A DNA stretch of 64,000 nucleotides, taken from contig OZ037925.1 in NCBI GenBank assembly GCA_964035575.1, forward strand, positions 310,001 through 374,000. Direction: 5' to 3'. Both the position numbers and the translations under genes were made by a program. Below the pieces are notes generated by a model, which was not told the DNA's origin, did no database searches, and was given only the letters and a program-made list of their open reading frames with translations. The DNA is from Rhynchopus sp. YZ270_cl-10 (taxonomy: Eukaryota; Euglenozoa; Diplonemea; Diplonemida; Diplonemidae). Positions 30,935-40,374 of the stretch are shown piece by piece (positions within the stretch are counted from its first letter, which is position 1; each line of letters starts with the position of its first letter).

Positions 30935-31739
30935 CAGGCCTTTTGCTAACCATCATGCCATCATGCCACGTTTTTGGGCGTTTTTTATTTTTTTTTTCCA
31001 TCATGCCACCATCATGCCACGGGGGGTGGTGGGGCAGGGCTTTCGCTCTCCATCACCTGGGGATTTCCCCCCAGATGGCATGATGGCATGATGGCATGAT
31101 GGCATGATGGCATGATGGCATGATGGCATGATGGCATGATGGCATGATGGCATGATGGCATGATGGCATGATGGCATGATGGCATGATGGCATGATGGCA
31201 TGATGGCATGATGGCATGATGGCATGATGGCGTGATGGCGTGATGGCACCTTAAAATTTTTCTGCTCGCTGCGCTCGCGGAGGTATACCTCAAAAAAAAT
31301 CCGCTCGCTTCGCTCGCGCTGTACGCTATTTTCTTCCTGCCTACGGTGCCATTTTACAATATCTAAAAAAATTCCCTTGCATTTTGCAGCCAGAAATGCA
31401 ACTTGACCCAAGCTGCAAAAATTTGACATTGTTATTTCAAAGTGACCCAACCGTTGCAACAGCCCCTGCTTCTGGCAGACGTATTGATTTTGTACGGTTA
31501 GTGTACGTAAGGCGCAAGACCAAGCACCGTTAATAAAGGATTAGATTTCGTTTTTGTTATCTTGCAAAGCTGACCCTTCGCCTCTCCACCCTGTGGCTGG
31601 CAGGGAGGCGCGCGCGAAGCGCGCGACGACCGCTTTTACCAGGTGGGAAAGCTCGGAATGTACTTTTTTTCCAGGAAATTATTTTTTTTTGACCATCATG
31701 CCATTCAGGGGGAAAATCCCAAAGTTAGCAAAAGGCCTG
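30935..31739. mobile_element. Mutator-like TIR element, 805 bp, inside repeat I
   Basis: Ends CAGGCCTTTTGCTAAC and GTTAGCAAAAGGCCTG are perfect 16-bp inverted repeats flanked by a 9-bp duplication CTGCAATAC (30926-30934, 31740-31748). An intact repeat I at 34617-34690 shows the empty site (ACTGCAATACGCTCCCAC). Subterminal CCATCATGCC motifs occur in both arms; the same octamer forms the satellite at 31074-31248. Inside are the palindromic GC hairpin block (about 31575-31655), other small GC hairpins (31262-31320) and a 55-bp segment shared with 6118-6165. No transposase. Confidence 0.88.
31074..31248. repeat. TGATGGCA octamer satellite, about 22 units
   Basis: Near-perfect tandem array of an 8-bp unit; only the last units vary (CGTGATGG). 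The unit is the inverse of the CCATCATGCC motif at both ends of the host transposon. Confidence 0.95.
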
Positions 31740-33278
31740 CTGCAATACGCTCCCACCGACTCCCTGGGGCCGTGAAGAGGAAACCTCTTTGAGGCCAAAA
31801 AGGTCGCCAAAATCACCCCCAAAAATCCACCAAACTTATATGAAACGACAATTTATTGTACTACTGTACGTCATCTTTGCAAAATCTGAGCAAAAAAAAA
31901 CCCCGTTTTTTTTTTTTTTTTTTGTTCACAGCCGTGATTCGGCTATTGATAGTGGCCAATGGGAAAACTAGATTCGGTCAAGGGGGGAAAAGAATGCGCG
32001 GTTTTCGTCGAAAAAGTCTCTCGTTTTTTTTTAGGGTTTTTGAGAGAGTGAGAAAAGCCTTCCCTCTTATGTCTGTTAGTGGTGTTGGCCCATATGGTTT
32101 TGGGTTCCATTATTTTTTTTTTTTTTTTGACAATATCGCTGTTCGGTTTGTGGTAAAAAAAAAAAAAAATTGAAAAAATTGATGAATATGCCTCTCGTGC
32201 ACACAACATCTTTAGCAAAATAAATAGTTCAACGCAATCAATAAATTGATTGCATAGGAGGAGGGATCAATAAAATTCTACATAGGAAACAAGGGGATGG
32301 TAGGGTGTGAAGGGAGGTGGACATGGTGGTGGGGATGGGGAAGAAAAAAAAAAAATGAGCGCACACAGGAACCCACAGGGGGAGCCAGTTGTCCTCGGTA
32401 CAAAAAAAAAAGGGCGGGAGGGAAAAGAGGAAGAGAAAATTGAAAAACGTCGTCGTACCACCCGCGCGATCTCTACAGGGAGACCTATTTTTTTAAGAGG
32501 TGGGTTTTGACGCATTTTTTCTTTGTTCTCGTATCCCCCACCCAAAAAACCAACCCACCAAGCTCCAAGCTGTGTATGGGAAGAATGGGTGTGGGGGAGG
32601 GAGGGAGGGGGAGGGGGGAGATTGTTTTTTCTTCTGGAACAGGCAAGGTTTCTTTGTTGAAAAGGGGGGGAAAAGAGAATTTGAAGTGCAAACGCCTCAC
32701 CGTTCGGCGGACGCAGGCACGGGGGGAAAAAAAATACTTGGTTGGATTAGTGTAGACACACGAGACATGCGCGTAGACCAAAGGCACCTCCGATTTTTTT
32801 TTTTAATTATTTTTTTTGCTTTTTTTTGGTAGCTAGTGGGTTTGTTTGTTTGCTTATTTTTTTTGTTTTGTTTTGTTTTGTTCCGATGAAAACGTTCGTT
32901 CAAAAGCACTCTGTTGCTGACAAAATCTAAATGGGGGTGGGGGAGGTGGGAAAAAGGACTCCATTTGTGCGTAGACAAAGTGAAAGACCCATAAAACAGC
33001 GTTTGCCTTTTTTTATTATTATTTTTGATTTTCAATTTTGATTTGAGTATCGAAAAATGTCTCATTCAAATAGGATGTAAGGAACTCTGTTCTGACCAAC
33101 AAAAAAGAAAAAAGATATTTCTGTTCAGTCGAGAGAGAGGGGGAAAAAACCATGTGACTCAGCGATTGGCTTTTGTTGCGACAAGAGGCATATTTCGTAA
33201 TAAAAGAGGTTTTTTGAATAGGGTTTTTTTTATCAAGTTTTTGTTACTTTTGCTTCGCTACTTTCGCTCTTGTTTGTT

Positions 33279-33395
33279 GTGTCAACAATCGCCCTAAGGG
33301 GAACCTAGGGTCTGTTCTCAATGGTGACCAAAGCCTTCTATACTACAGAAGGTATAGACGTCAGTTGTCCTGAACCCTTAAGAGCAACTATTATG
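33279..33395 (+). repeat. Dispersed repeat A, long uninterrupted copy
   Basis: TGTGTCAACAATCGCCCTAA ... GGGTCTGTTCTCAATGGTGA ... TACTACAGAAGGTATAGACG ... GTCCTGAACCC. Shows the full length (about 115 bp) of repeat A. Confidence 0.8.
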
Positions 33396-34101
33396 AAAAA
33401 ACCCTTTTCTGGCTAAGTTTCTCGAAAAAAAAAAAAAAAATCTATTTTGGATTGACAACTTGGGAAAAAGGAAATAGGGGAATCTACAGGGGAGGTTTTG
33501 TGTGTGTGTGCGTTTTGTTTTTTGATTTATTTTTTGAAACTATTTTTTTTTACCATTCCCTTTCAGGGAACAACTCGTGTTTTGTTTTTTTGTACGAAGG
33601 AGACTGATAACCGTATTGTAGCCAGCTGTGTGATCTCCGCATGTTTAGCGGATCAGCCCTCGATTGGTGAGGCTGAACGAGGGGGTACACAAAGTACGCA
33701 AGAAGTGCGTCATCACCCCCCCTTTCAGCCACCCTATCAATGTATTCTTTTTTTGTTTTTGTTTTTTGCTTCTTTTTTTTTGGTTTTTGTTTGGTTTTGC
33801 AACTCTGTTAGTGTAGCCGCCATATATCTTCACTTTTTATTACCTGCTCTTTTAGGTAAACTATATTGTCCGCAAACCCCCAAAACCCGAACAACAAAAG
33901 AGACGCTGACAGTGCAAACACAGAAGGTGGTTTGAATGGGTTTTATGAAGTTTTTGATATGTTTGCTTTTGTGCTCTTGCTTTTTTTTGTTTTTTTTTTT
34001 GAAAACTTGGTTGTCGAGACACCCAAGGATGAACTCCACTATTTTTTTTGTGTAGTTACTAGTATATGTTTGTGCAAACGCATAGGGGTACTAAAAAGTA
34101 G

Positions 34102-34199
34102 TGTTGAAATACAAACCCCTCTCGTGAACAGTGTACCTTGGTACATTACCGGTTGTACCGGGGTGGACCCCAACCATGCAGTCCTACAATCCATTTCGA
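34102..34199 (+). repeat. Dispersed repeat B, near-complete copy
   Basis: GTTGAAATACAAACCCCTCT, CGTGAACAGTGTACCTTGG, CCGGTTGTACCGGGGTGGAC, CATGCAGTCCTACAATCCAT. It lacks the terminal TTTACATCTGATA block. Confidence 0.85.
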
Positions 34200-34616
34200 A
34201 ATAAATACGGCGGATAGGAGATAACGTGAGAAACTCTGATTTGAGAACAAAAAAAAAAAAATCACCCCCAGGAAAAGGGGAAGAAAAAAAAAACAATAAA
34301 TGAACCCCTTTGATTAGAGTCAGGGGTTGTTTGACAGTTGGGCAAAAAAAAGGGAGGGTCGCTTAAGGGGGAATAACGTGAATAGGAATGGGAAATCTAT
34401 TGGGGGTTTTTATGTTTTGTTTATTTTCTGGTTTTTTTTTTTTCCTTCTCTGCATTTGCGTTTTTTTTATTTTCGATGTTTTGCTTTTTTGGGTTCTAAA
34501 AAAAAACACAGCGTTTACAGCCTTCGAGGCAAGAGGTCCGTCTCAGACTCCAATTCTGGGCATCGGTCTCTGCAAAAGAAAAAAATATTATTTGGTGTGC
34601 AGAATGGGGTGGGGCG

Positions 34617-34690
34617 GGTTTTTATTACTGCAATACGCTCCCACGGACTACCTGGTCGTGAAGAGGAAACCTCTTTGAGGCCAAAAAAGT
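34617..34690 (+). repeat. Dispersed repeat I, intact copy (empty site)
   Basis: TTTATTACTGCAATACGCTC then ACGGACTACCTGGTCGTG and the hairpin AAGAGGAAACCTCTTTGAGG. The other copy, around 30921-31830, is split by the 805-bp transposon. Confidence 0.85.
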
Positions 34691-34926
34691 GCGCAAAAAG
34701 TGCGAATCACCACCAATTATGAAAAATAGTAACTCTGATAGGTAAGTAAAAGGGAAAAAAAAGGGTTTTTCGGCGATTGCACAATTACCCTGTTGGAGGG
34801 GTGATTGGCGACCGTATCTGAGGAACTATTTCTCCTTTAAGCTACGCTTGTAGGAAAAAAAATTAAAGATCTTTGAAAACTTGGATTAGTGTAGCCATCC
34901 CAAAGTTTGCTCCACAAAAAATTTTT

Positions 34927-35907
34927 TTAAAAGCCCCCCATCACATACGACTGAGGCGGCACCGGCGTTGTCCGGCATGTAATCAACGAGAGCAGCTCAG
35001 CCGACACATCACCTTCCTCCCTTGCCTCTTCCCCGACAAAGCTGTACTCCAGCACACCCACACTTGGGGAGATATTCACTAGCTCCGGCATTGACACTGC
35101 TGCCACAGGAGATGCTGACAACAACTCTGGCACTGACGACGACAACAACTCTGGCACTGGAGACGCTGACAGCAACTCGGGAAGCGCCACCACCACCCCT
35201 GGGCTGCTCTTCATCAACGCAGGCAGAGGGCCCGGCGAGGCCTCTGTCAACTCAGGCATCTCCAACACCCTTTCCGGCGTCTCGCTCGCCTCGGTCAGCT
35301 CTGGCAGGGGCAACGCAACTCTCTCGGGCGACGTTGCTGTCAACGCAGGCATCGGGCCTGGGGACGCCTCCAACAGATCGGGCAGCGGAACCGGCTCAGG
35401 AGTCGTCTCCGTCAACTCCGGAAGCGGGGGCTGGATTTCCGGCGTCTCCAAGCTAGGGAGCACAACACAGGGCGACTCCTCTGGGATCAGCTCCGGAAGA
35501 ACCGGGGTTCCAAAGACACTTTGTTTAATCAGATCGCAGTCCGCTTCTGCGAGGCGGAGTTCGTTCATTGTGTGGTTGGCTGTGCGCACCCCAGGGGCGC
35601 AGTGTGTCAACAACTCAAGCATGACACAGAGGGAGACCGGGGAGTTCAACGTTGTGTCTTCACCTCCTACTTTGCCTGGCGTTCTGCGGAACTCCATTTT
35701 GCAGGGAGACAGCACGTTGCGCTGCGGGCTAGGTGTTGGGGACGCATCGACCAGTGGAGGAGGGGAAACAGAAGAGGAAGACGCGGCTGATGCTGCCCCA
35801 CATCCCAGCATCTCACCCATCCTTGCCTCTCTTTGACACGACCCGGGAGTACACGGCAGCAGCTCTGGAAGAAGCGCGGGGAGAGCAGCGGTCATTGTCA
35901 TTGTCAT
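34927..35907 (-). CDS. Low-complexity protein with LPELxxASP repeats
   Basis: A 326-residue protein; three in-frame Met codons (MTMTMT) are candidate starts. Residues 1-70 are Ala/Ser/Pro-rich. Residues about 70-135 are more ordinary (NVLSPCKMEFRRTPGKVGGE, LCVMLELLTHCAPGVRTANH, LRLAEADCDLIKQSVFGTP). From about residue 135 on it is a degenerate 10-16 residue repeat around LPELTEASPGP, PELLSASPVPELL and LPDLLEASPGP. The DNA is much more GC-rich than the flanks. The repeats resemble flexible scaffold or cell-surface sequences, but there is no signal peptide or membrane segment. No family recognised. The stop codon abuts repeat F. Confidence 0.6.
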   Translation of the reverse strand: MTMTMTAALPALLPELLPCTPGSCQREARMGEMLGCGAASAASSSSVSPPPLVDASPTPSPQRNVLSPCKMEFRRTPGKVGGEDTTLNSPVSLCVMLELLTHCAPGVRTANHTMNELRLAEADCDLIKQSVFGTPVLPELIPEESPCVVLPSLETPEIQPPLPELTETTPEPVPLPDLLEASPGPMPALTATSPERVALPLPELTEASETPERVLEMPELTEASPGPLPALMKSSPGVVVALPELLSASPVPELLSSSVPELLSASPVAAVSMPELVNISPSVGVLEYSFVGEEAREEGDVSAELLSLITCRTTPVPPQSYVMGGF

Positions 35908-36463
35908 TTAAAAAAAAAACCAAGATAAAAGATAAAAAAAGGGGATGGAGCCTTAAAAGACCGAGCGAAAACGGGTTTGCCAAGAGGGAAGGGGAGGGGA
36001 GGGGAGGGGAGGGGAGGGAGGGCAGTACAATGAGAGAGGAGAGCGGCAAAACACCTCTAGGTTTCCTTGCGGTGTGGTCTGAGAGGGTAGGGTGTGTGTG
36101 GGGGTGCTCCTGTGGTGGTGATGGTGGTGGTGTCCTGGGTTGGGGGTTTTTTTGTTGTGTCGACAATCGCCTAAGAGCCCACTTAGGGGCTAGTAGGGTC
36201 TGTACTCAATGTTGGCGGTTTTTTTTTTGGCTTTTTGCTAGAGCCGGTTTTTTCCCCCTAACGATTGAAGACGGGAGGAACGCAGTCAGAATAGAATAGG
36301 AGAAGCTAGAACTGCAAAACGCATCACCGTACATAGGCAGGACACAGGAGGGGAGTAATAAAAAAAGGTAGAGTTGAAATACAAAAGCCCTCTCGTGAAC
36401 AGTGTGCCTTGTGGGGGTGGACACCCAACCATGCAGTCCTACAATCCATTTCGTGGTTTACAT
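35908..36463. other. Spacer with repeats A, E and B
   Basis: Contains a GGGGA microsatellite (35989-36018), repeat A (36156-36212), a repeat E-like piece (36311-36345) and the left part of repeat B (36372-36463), all plus strand. No gene. Confidence 0.6.
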
Positions 36464-37528
36464 CAGGGTCCTCAACCGTAGACAAAGTCTGGCCACAGAT
36501 TTGTCTAAGTTAAAAAAAAAGGCTAAAAAAAAATTTTCGCGCTCCGCGCGAAAAGGTCCTGTACAAAGCTAAAAATTGGGGGCTTTTTTTTTTGGTGTTC
36601 GTGAGGTTGGGATTGTTCGTGTTGGAGTGCGTGGGACCTAAGAAGACAACATCGCCGTCAGAAGAGTACTCGTCGACATCATCGATTTCCATTGCTGCCT
36701 CGGGTTGCTCGGATGCTGCGTTGCGTCTCACTGGCACACATTGCTCCTCCTCCTCTTCTTCGGACGTTGAATCCACGTACTTAACAGCACTCACCTGTGG
36801 AGCCATCATCACCACACGTTTCTTCACCTTCTTGCCTTGCGACACCTGGCTCTGCACAGACACGGCAGAGGCATCGCTGTCTCCCCCCTTCTCTGCTTCG
36901 TTCATGGCGAACTCATGCGCCTCCGCAACGATCGTCAGGATCGTCTTCCGCTTGCTCCCCTCCCTGTCGTCGTCCGCCAGTTTGGCGCGATCAAACTCCT
37001 TCAACCAGAGTTTGAGCACCTTGTTGGTGTCGTTCTGGTGGTTTTTAAACCCCCTCACCGTCCCCTCCGCCACAAGAAAAAGGTGAAGGGAAGCGAGCCG
37101 GGGTGTCGGACCATCGGGGATGGACTTGTACTTGCCTGAAGACCACAGGTCGTAGTGCGTATCCCCTTTGTTGGGTTCCACCACACGTACCACAGGTGCC
37201 GCAACAGCTCCCTTCTTGAACATGGACACGATGGTGGGCTGTGCTTTGGAGGTCTTGGCAGTGGCAGGCATTTTTGCGGATGAGTTTGTTCAATTGTAGT
37301 TAGTCTGAGGAGGTGGCTTGTGTGGGTGGGTACAATGGGGTCCGCGCAGGTGAGGACTGAGGGAGTCTTGAGGGAACTCATTTTTTTTTTTGTTTTCAGT
37401 AAAGCTTCTTCTCTTTCAAACCACCCAAAAACCCAAAACCCAGGTTTTGTCTAACTTAGACAAAGCGTTTTTCAAAAAAAAAAAAATTGTCTAAGTTAAG
37501 GCCTAACTTAGACAGGTTGAGGACCCTG
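36464..37528. mobile_element. hAT-like element carrying an ORF, 1,065 bp
   Basis: Ends CAGGGTCCTCAACC and GGTTGAGGACCCTG are perfect 14-bp inverted repeats flanked by the 8-bp duplication GTTTACAT (36456-36463, 37529-37536). TTGTCTAAGTTAG-type motifs repeat inside both ends, as hAT transposase-binding sites do. The interior has no hAT transposase motif; instead it holds a 254-codon minus-strand gene. A perfect hairpin TTTTCGCGC-TCC-GCGCGAAAA lies at 36534-36554. It is inserted in repeat B at the same base as the 25794 element. Confidence 0.9.
36510..37271 (-). CDS. Transposon-borne ORF with PIP-box-like N-terminus
   Basis: A 253-residue frame wholly inside the hAT-like element. Residues 11-18 (QPTIVSMF) resemble a PCNA-interacting box, though the last aromatic pair is Met-Phe. 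Residues about 30-125 could be a small helical domain (THYDLWSSGKYKSIPDGPTP, VLKLWLKEFDRAKLADDD, ILTIVAEAHEFAMNEAEKG). A basic patch (GKKVKKR) and an acidic run (SEEEEEEQ) follow. The last 30 residues run into low-complexity element sequence, so the true end may be a splice site or earlier. It matches neither hAT transposase nor any host family I know. It could be captured host sequence or an accessory protein of the element. Confidence 0.55.
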   Translation of the reverse strand: MPATAKTSKAQPTIVSMFKKGAVAAPVVRVVEPNKGDTHYDLWSSGKYKSIPDGPTPRLASLHLFLVAEGTVRGFKNHQNDTNKVLKLWLKEFDRAKLADDDREGSKRKTILTIVAEAHEFAMNEAEKGGDSDASAVSVQSQVSQGKKVKKRVVMMAPQVSAVKYVDSTSEEEEEEQCVPVRRNAASEQPEAAMEIDDVDEYSSDGDVVFLGPTHSNTNNPNLTNTKKKSPQFLALYRTFSRGARKFFFSLFF

Positions 37529-38616
37529 GTTTACATCTGATAAAAAAAAAGCTACTGTCAGACAGTGGGGTGTACTGTAGCCTATTGGGGTAGTATAAAA
37601 TGGGTCAACTTTTTTTTTGTATTCCATTTGTCTTTTGTTTTGTTATTGTTGTTAATTTCTCCTATATGTGAGCAGGTGCATGCTTTTTTCTATTGTGCTT
37701 TTTTCTTCTTGCACCAAAAAAAGGGGGAAAATTGCCTTTTTTATTTTCTCTTTTATGTGTCCTCCAAGGTGCAGGGGATCGTGTGTCCCACCGTTTTATC
37801 TCTCACACTCCCACGCACGCTCTCTCTCTCTCTCTTTTCTTGTAATACCCTGTCCCCCTTTTCAATAAATTTTGTTTCCTGATGCACAAAAATGCACTGG
37901 AAGAAAAAAAGGGGGAGAAGGAACAAGAGAGAGAAAACTAATGAGAGGGACTATAAAACGGGAAGAAAAGAAAAGAAAAATAAAAAGCTTTTTTTTTTGA
38001 AGAAGAAAAAGGAGGAGGGAAAAAGGAGGGATAAATAGTGTAGGTTTCAAGTCTACCCTTTTTTTGTTGTTGAAAAAATGTGCATAGAAAATTGGGGCTA
38101 ATCTTTTGTTCCCTCTGAAAATATCCGGGGAAAATATGTATTTTATTGGATCAAGGAAATAAAATTTTCGCTTTAATTTATCATACTTGGATCGCCCGAA
38201 ATATATTTCGGACGGTCCAGGTATGAGTTATTTTCCAACCTAAAAAGAAAAAGAAAAAGGATTCGACTTTTGTTAAATGCAGAACACACCCTGAGCTATG
38301 TTCAGTGTAATAGACTGGGGGTAGGATCCCCGGGGTCAGGGAGTCCGGGGTGGAGGGAAAGGGAAAAGAAAAGAGAAGTTGGAAAAAACGTTGCTTTTTT
38401 TTCTGTGAAAAAAGAAAGAAAAAAATACGTAAAAAACGCAACGTCACGAAACCTCCCTCCTTCTCTCTCTCTCTCCCTTACGCTGGTATACATTTTGTTT
38501 TTAAAACAAATGAGGGGTTTTTTTCTAATATTTTAAAATCTTTTGGTGCATCGGTTCTCTTCAATCACTCCTTGGATAGGCTCCGTGACAACCTCAAGAA
38601 GACTTCGAAAGCGGTT
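37529..38616. other. AT-rich spacer, 1.1 kb
   Basis: After the tail of repeat B (37529-37541) there are T-rich and A-rich runs, a CT microsatellite (37814-37834), and a 44-bp palindrome (38182-38225). No gene. Confidence 0.5.
38182..38225. repeat. 44-bp imperfect palindrome
   Basis: CATACTTGGATCG, then CCGAAATATATTTCGG, then CGGTCCAGGTATG: the arms pair with only a few mismatches around AAATATATTT. Function unknown; it could be a MITE core, a protein-binding site or a transcript hairpin. Confidence 0.6.
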
Positions 38617-39258
38617 CTATTTGTATTGCTGGACACCACGAACATCAGCATCACCACGGTTGGTGATCTCAGACAGATCTGCAGTGCCTCGGTCGTTCGT
38701 GGTCGGCCCCCCCTTTGCGTGCACACCAGTGTACTGCGACTTGTCGTCATGGAATTTGACAGACTCTGCCACAGTACCACTCGAGTTCGGCCCTCCCGTG
38801 TTGGTGATCTTTCCTACGATGTCACCCTTCTCGCACCCCTTCCTGGATGCGATCTCCACAAGCGCCTGGTTCTTGAAGCAGTCAAACGAGATCTTGCGTG
38901 CACCCTTCGGCTTGACCTTCGAGAAAATCAGGTCACAGTCCGTGGAGGTGAACTTCTTGTCAATCAATTTAGTGTCCTTGCAGAACTTTGCGAATTTTGC
39001 GTTGTCCATCTCAGCCTTGGCCTGTACAAAATAATTCGTAAAATAATTTACTCGGAGAGCTCTAAAAATAAAAATTAAAAAAACTAAGATAATCGAAACC
39101 GGTCGCAATTTGAAAGATCTTTGAAACAACCGTTTTGAAAAACCTTTTGTAATGTACTTCAAGGAAAAAAGCAAGAAGAAAAGTCTCTCTTTGTTACATA
39201 CATTTGCACCTCCACCAAAAGCGCAGAAGGAGTTGAACACTGTCTGCAGCTCGGTCAT
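38617..39258 (-). CDS. p25-alpha family protein (TPPP-like)
   Basis: Exons 39258-39202 and 39021-38617 join in phase 0 (donor GTATGTAAC, acceptor TTGTACAG) to give 153 residues. Hallmarks of the p25-alpha/tubulin polymerisation-promoting family are clear: KFCKDTKLI, TSTDCDLIFSKVKPKGARKI and the C-terminal disordered half with a degenerate version of the family's Rossmann-like motif (GPTTNDRGTADLSE). The N-terminal part (FNSFCAFGGGA) matches the start of the core helical domain. Known members bind tubulin and associate with microtubules and axonemes; the family is strongly linked to flagellated eukaryotes. The 180-bp intron is AT-rich. Confidence 0.9.
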   Translation of the reverse strand: MTELQTVFNSFCAFGGGANVCNKERLFFLLFSLKYITKGFSKRLFQRSFKLRPVSIILVFLIFIFRALRVNYFTNYFVQAKAEMDNAKFAKFCKDTKLIDKKFTSTDCDLIFSKVKPKGARKISFDCFKNQALVEIASRKGCEKGDIVGKITNTGGPNSSGTVAESVKFHDDKSQYTGVHAKGGPTTNDRGTADLSEITNRGDADVRGVQQYK

Positions 39259-39627
39259 TGTGAGTTTTGAGTGGGGGGAGTTTCTTTTTTGTGTATGTGC
39301 TGTAAAGTGTTTGCGGTTGGTCTGTCTTCCCTTCCCTCCCCTTTTGCTCCAACAAATTTTCAATCAACCTTTCAATCTCTGTTTATGTAGTCTAGTTAGA
39401 CAAGCATTTTTTTCACAAAATAAAAAGAGAAGTTGGCAGTGCAAAACACTCTCGGAACAGAGGTTCACTCCAATGGTGTTATCGAACCCTACGAAGTTTT
39501 TGCTTACAGGGGAAACTGTTAAAGCAATGACACACAAAACCCATAACCACAACCTCCCTTCCAACTTATGACTTCGCTTGCAAGAGAAAGCTGCGGAGCG
39601 GGGAAAGCAAAACCCCCCCCTCTCCAT
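39259..39627. other. Short spacer
   Basis: Contains a repeat E fragment (GTTGGCAGTGCAAAACACTC at about 39432). No gene. Confidence 0.5.
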
Positions 39628-40374
39628 TCACACACCAGCCTCGATCAATAATACCGCAGGGTTCCTCTTTACCCCTTTCATAGCGGCTTCGAAGGAACTG
39701 ATATCAGCTTCTATCTCGGCAAGCTCACGCTCCAACTGCCCGGCTTCACGCTCTGCGAGGCGTTGAGTGGCAGAGCTGGCGAGAAGTGTGTATATGCTTT
39801 CACGGATTTCACGCTCAAGACTGATTACACGTTGCCGCGCAGCACCTTCTCGCGCGACCAAAAAAACCCCCCGTTTACCCCAAAGTGAAATATACGCAGG
39901 CTCGGTACCGCTCCCCCAAGAGATTAGCACGCTTTGCGCTGCTGCGGCTGCGTGGGAAAGCTCCGCTCGATTCGCGTTTTCCTTTTCTACTAATAATGCA
40001 ATTTCGGAGGCAACATACTCCCGCTCATATAATATTTCATAATCTTTGGATCCAAAATGGCCGCTGATGTCGGTCTGTGTAGTAGCATCCGTCGCCGTCG
40101 CAGCTACCACGTTGCAGAACTCCTCCATCGAGATGTCGCCACTCCCATCTGCATCGAGCATACGCCACAGCCCCGCAGACATCTCAGTGCTGAACCCCAG
40201 CTTCTGCACCCCGGCGCGGAACTCTTCCCCATCTAGCACCTTGTCGCCCTTCCTCGAGTTTGTGTTCCACGAACAAAACGCAGCCCGCAAAGTGCCGAAC
40301 CGTTTAATGCAAGTATTCCGCACGGTCTGCCATTGGTTCTGAGTGTCCTTATGGATCGCACGTCGGGCGGACAT
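39628..40374 (-). CDS. EF-hand protein with coiled-coil tail
   Basis: A 248-residue protein. The start MSARRAIHKDTQ is chosen over an upstream Met that precedes only hydrophobic, T-rich sequence. Residues 74-85 (DADGSGDISMEE) are a canonical EF-hand calcium loop with Asp/Asp/Ser/Asp and the final Glu in place; a degenerate partner hand lies just before (about residues 33-52, KVLDGEEF). The middle (about 100-160) is unassigned. Residues about 165-235 form a helical, coiled-coil-like stretch (RVISLEREIRESIYTLLASS, REAGQLERELAEIEADISS). Likely a calcium-responsive cytosolic or flagellar protein; orthologue not recognised. It lies about 370 bp upstream of the p25-alpha gene. No intron. Confidence 0.8.
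   Translation of the reverse strand: MSARRAIHKDTQNQWQTVRNTCIKRFGTLRAAFCSWNTNSRKGDKVLDGEEFRAGVQKLGFSTEMSAGLWRMLDADGSGDISMEEFCNVVAATATDATTQTDISGHFGSKDYEILYEREYVASEIALLVEKENANRAELSHAAAAAQSVLISWGSGTEPAYISLWGKRGVFLVAREGAARQRVISLEREIRESIYTLLASSATQRLAEREAGQLERELAEIEADISSFEAAMKGVKRNPAVLLIEAGV

Larger units (their letters stand above)
29770..34926. other. Gene-free repeat zone, 5.2 kb
   Basis: The longest gene-free stretch. It contains repeat H (30137-30210), a small TIR element (30742-30882), a Mutator-like element with a satellite (30935-31739), repeat G (32174-32212), E (32683-32722), F (32739-32775, 34003-34045, 34871-34918), A (33279-33395), B (34102-34199) and I (34617-34690), all on the plus strand. 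A/T runs separate them. No trusted gene. Confidence 0.6.

Noticed and set aside
31074-31248. CRISPR-like regular array
   Set aside because: It is a pure 8-bp tandem satellite without spacers, inside a eukaryotic transposon.
32683-32722. Repeat E as a tRNA-derived SINE head
   Set aside because: I could not find matched A- and B-box promoter motifs in E or in the other small repeats.
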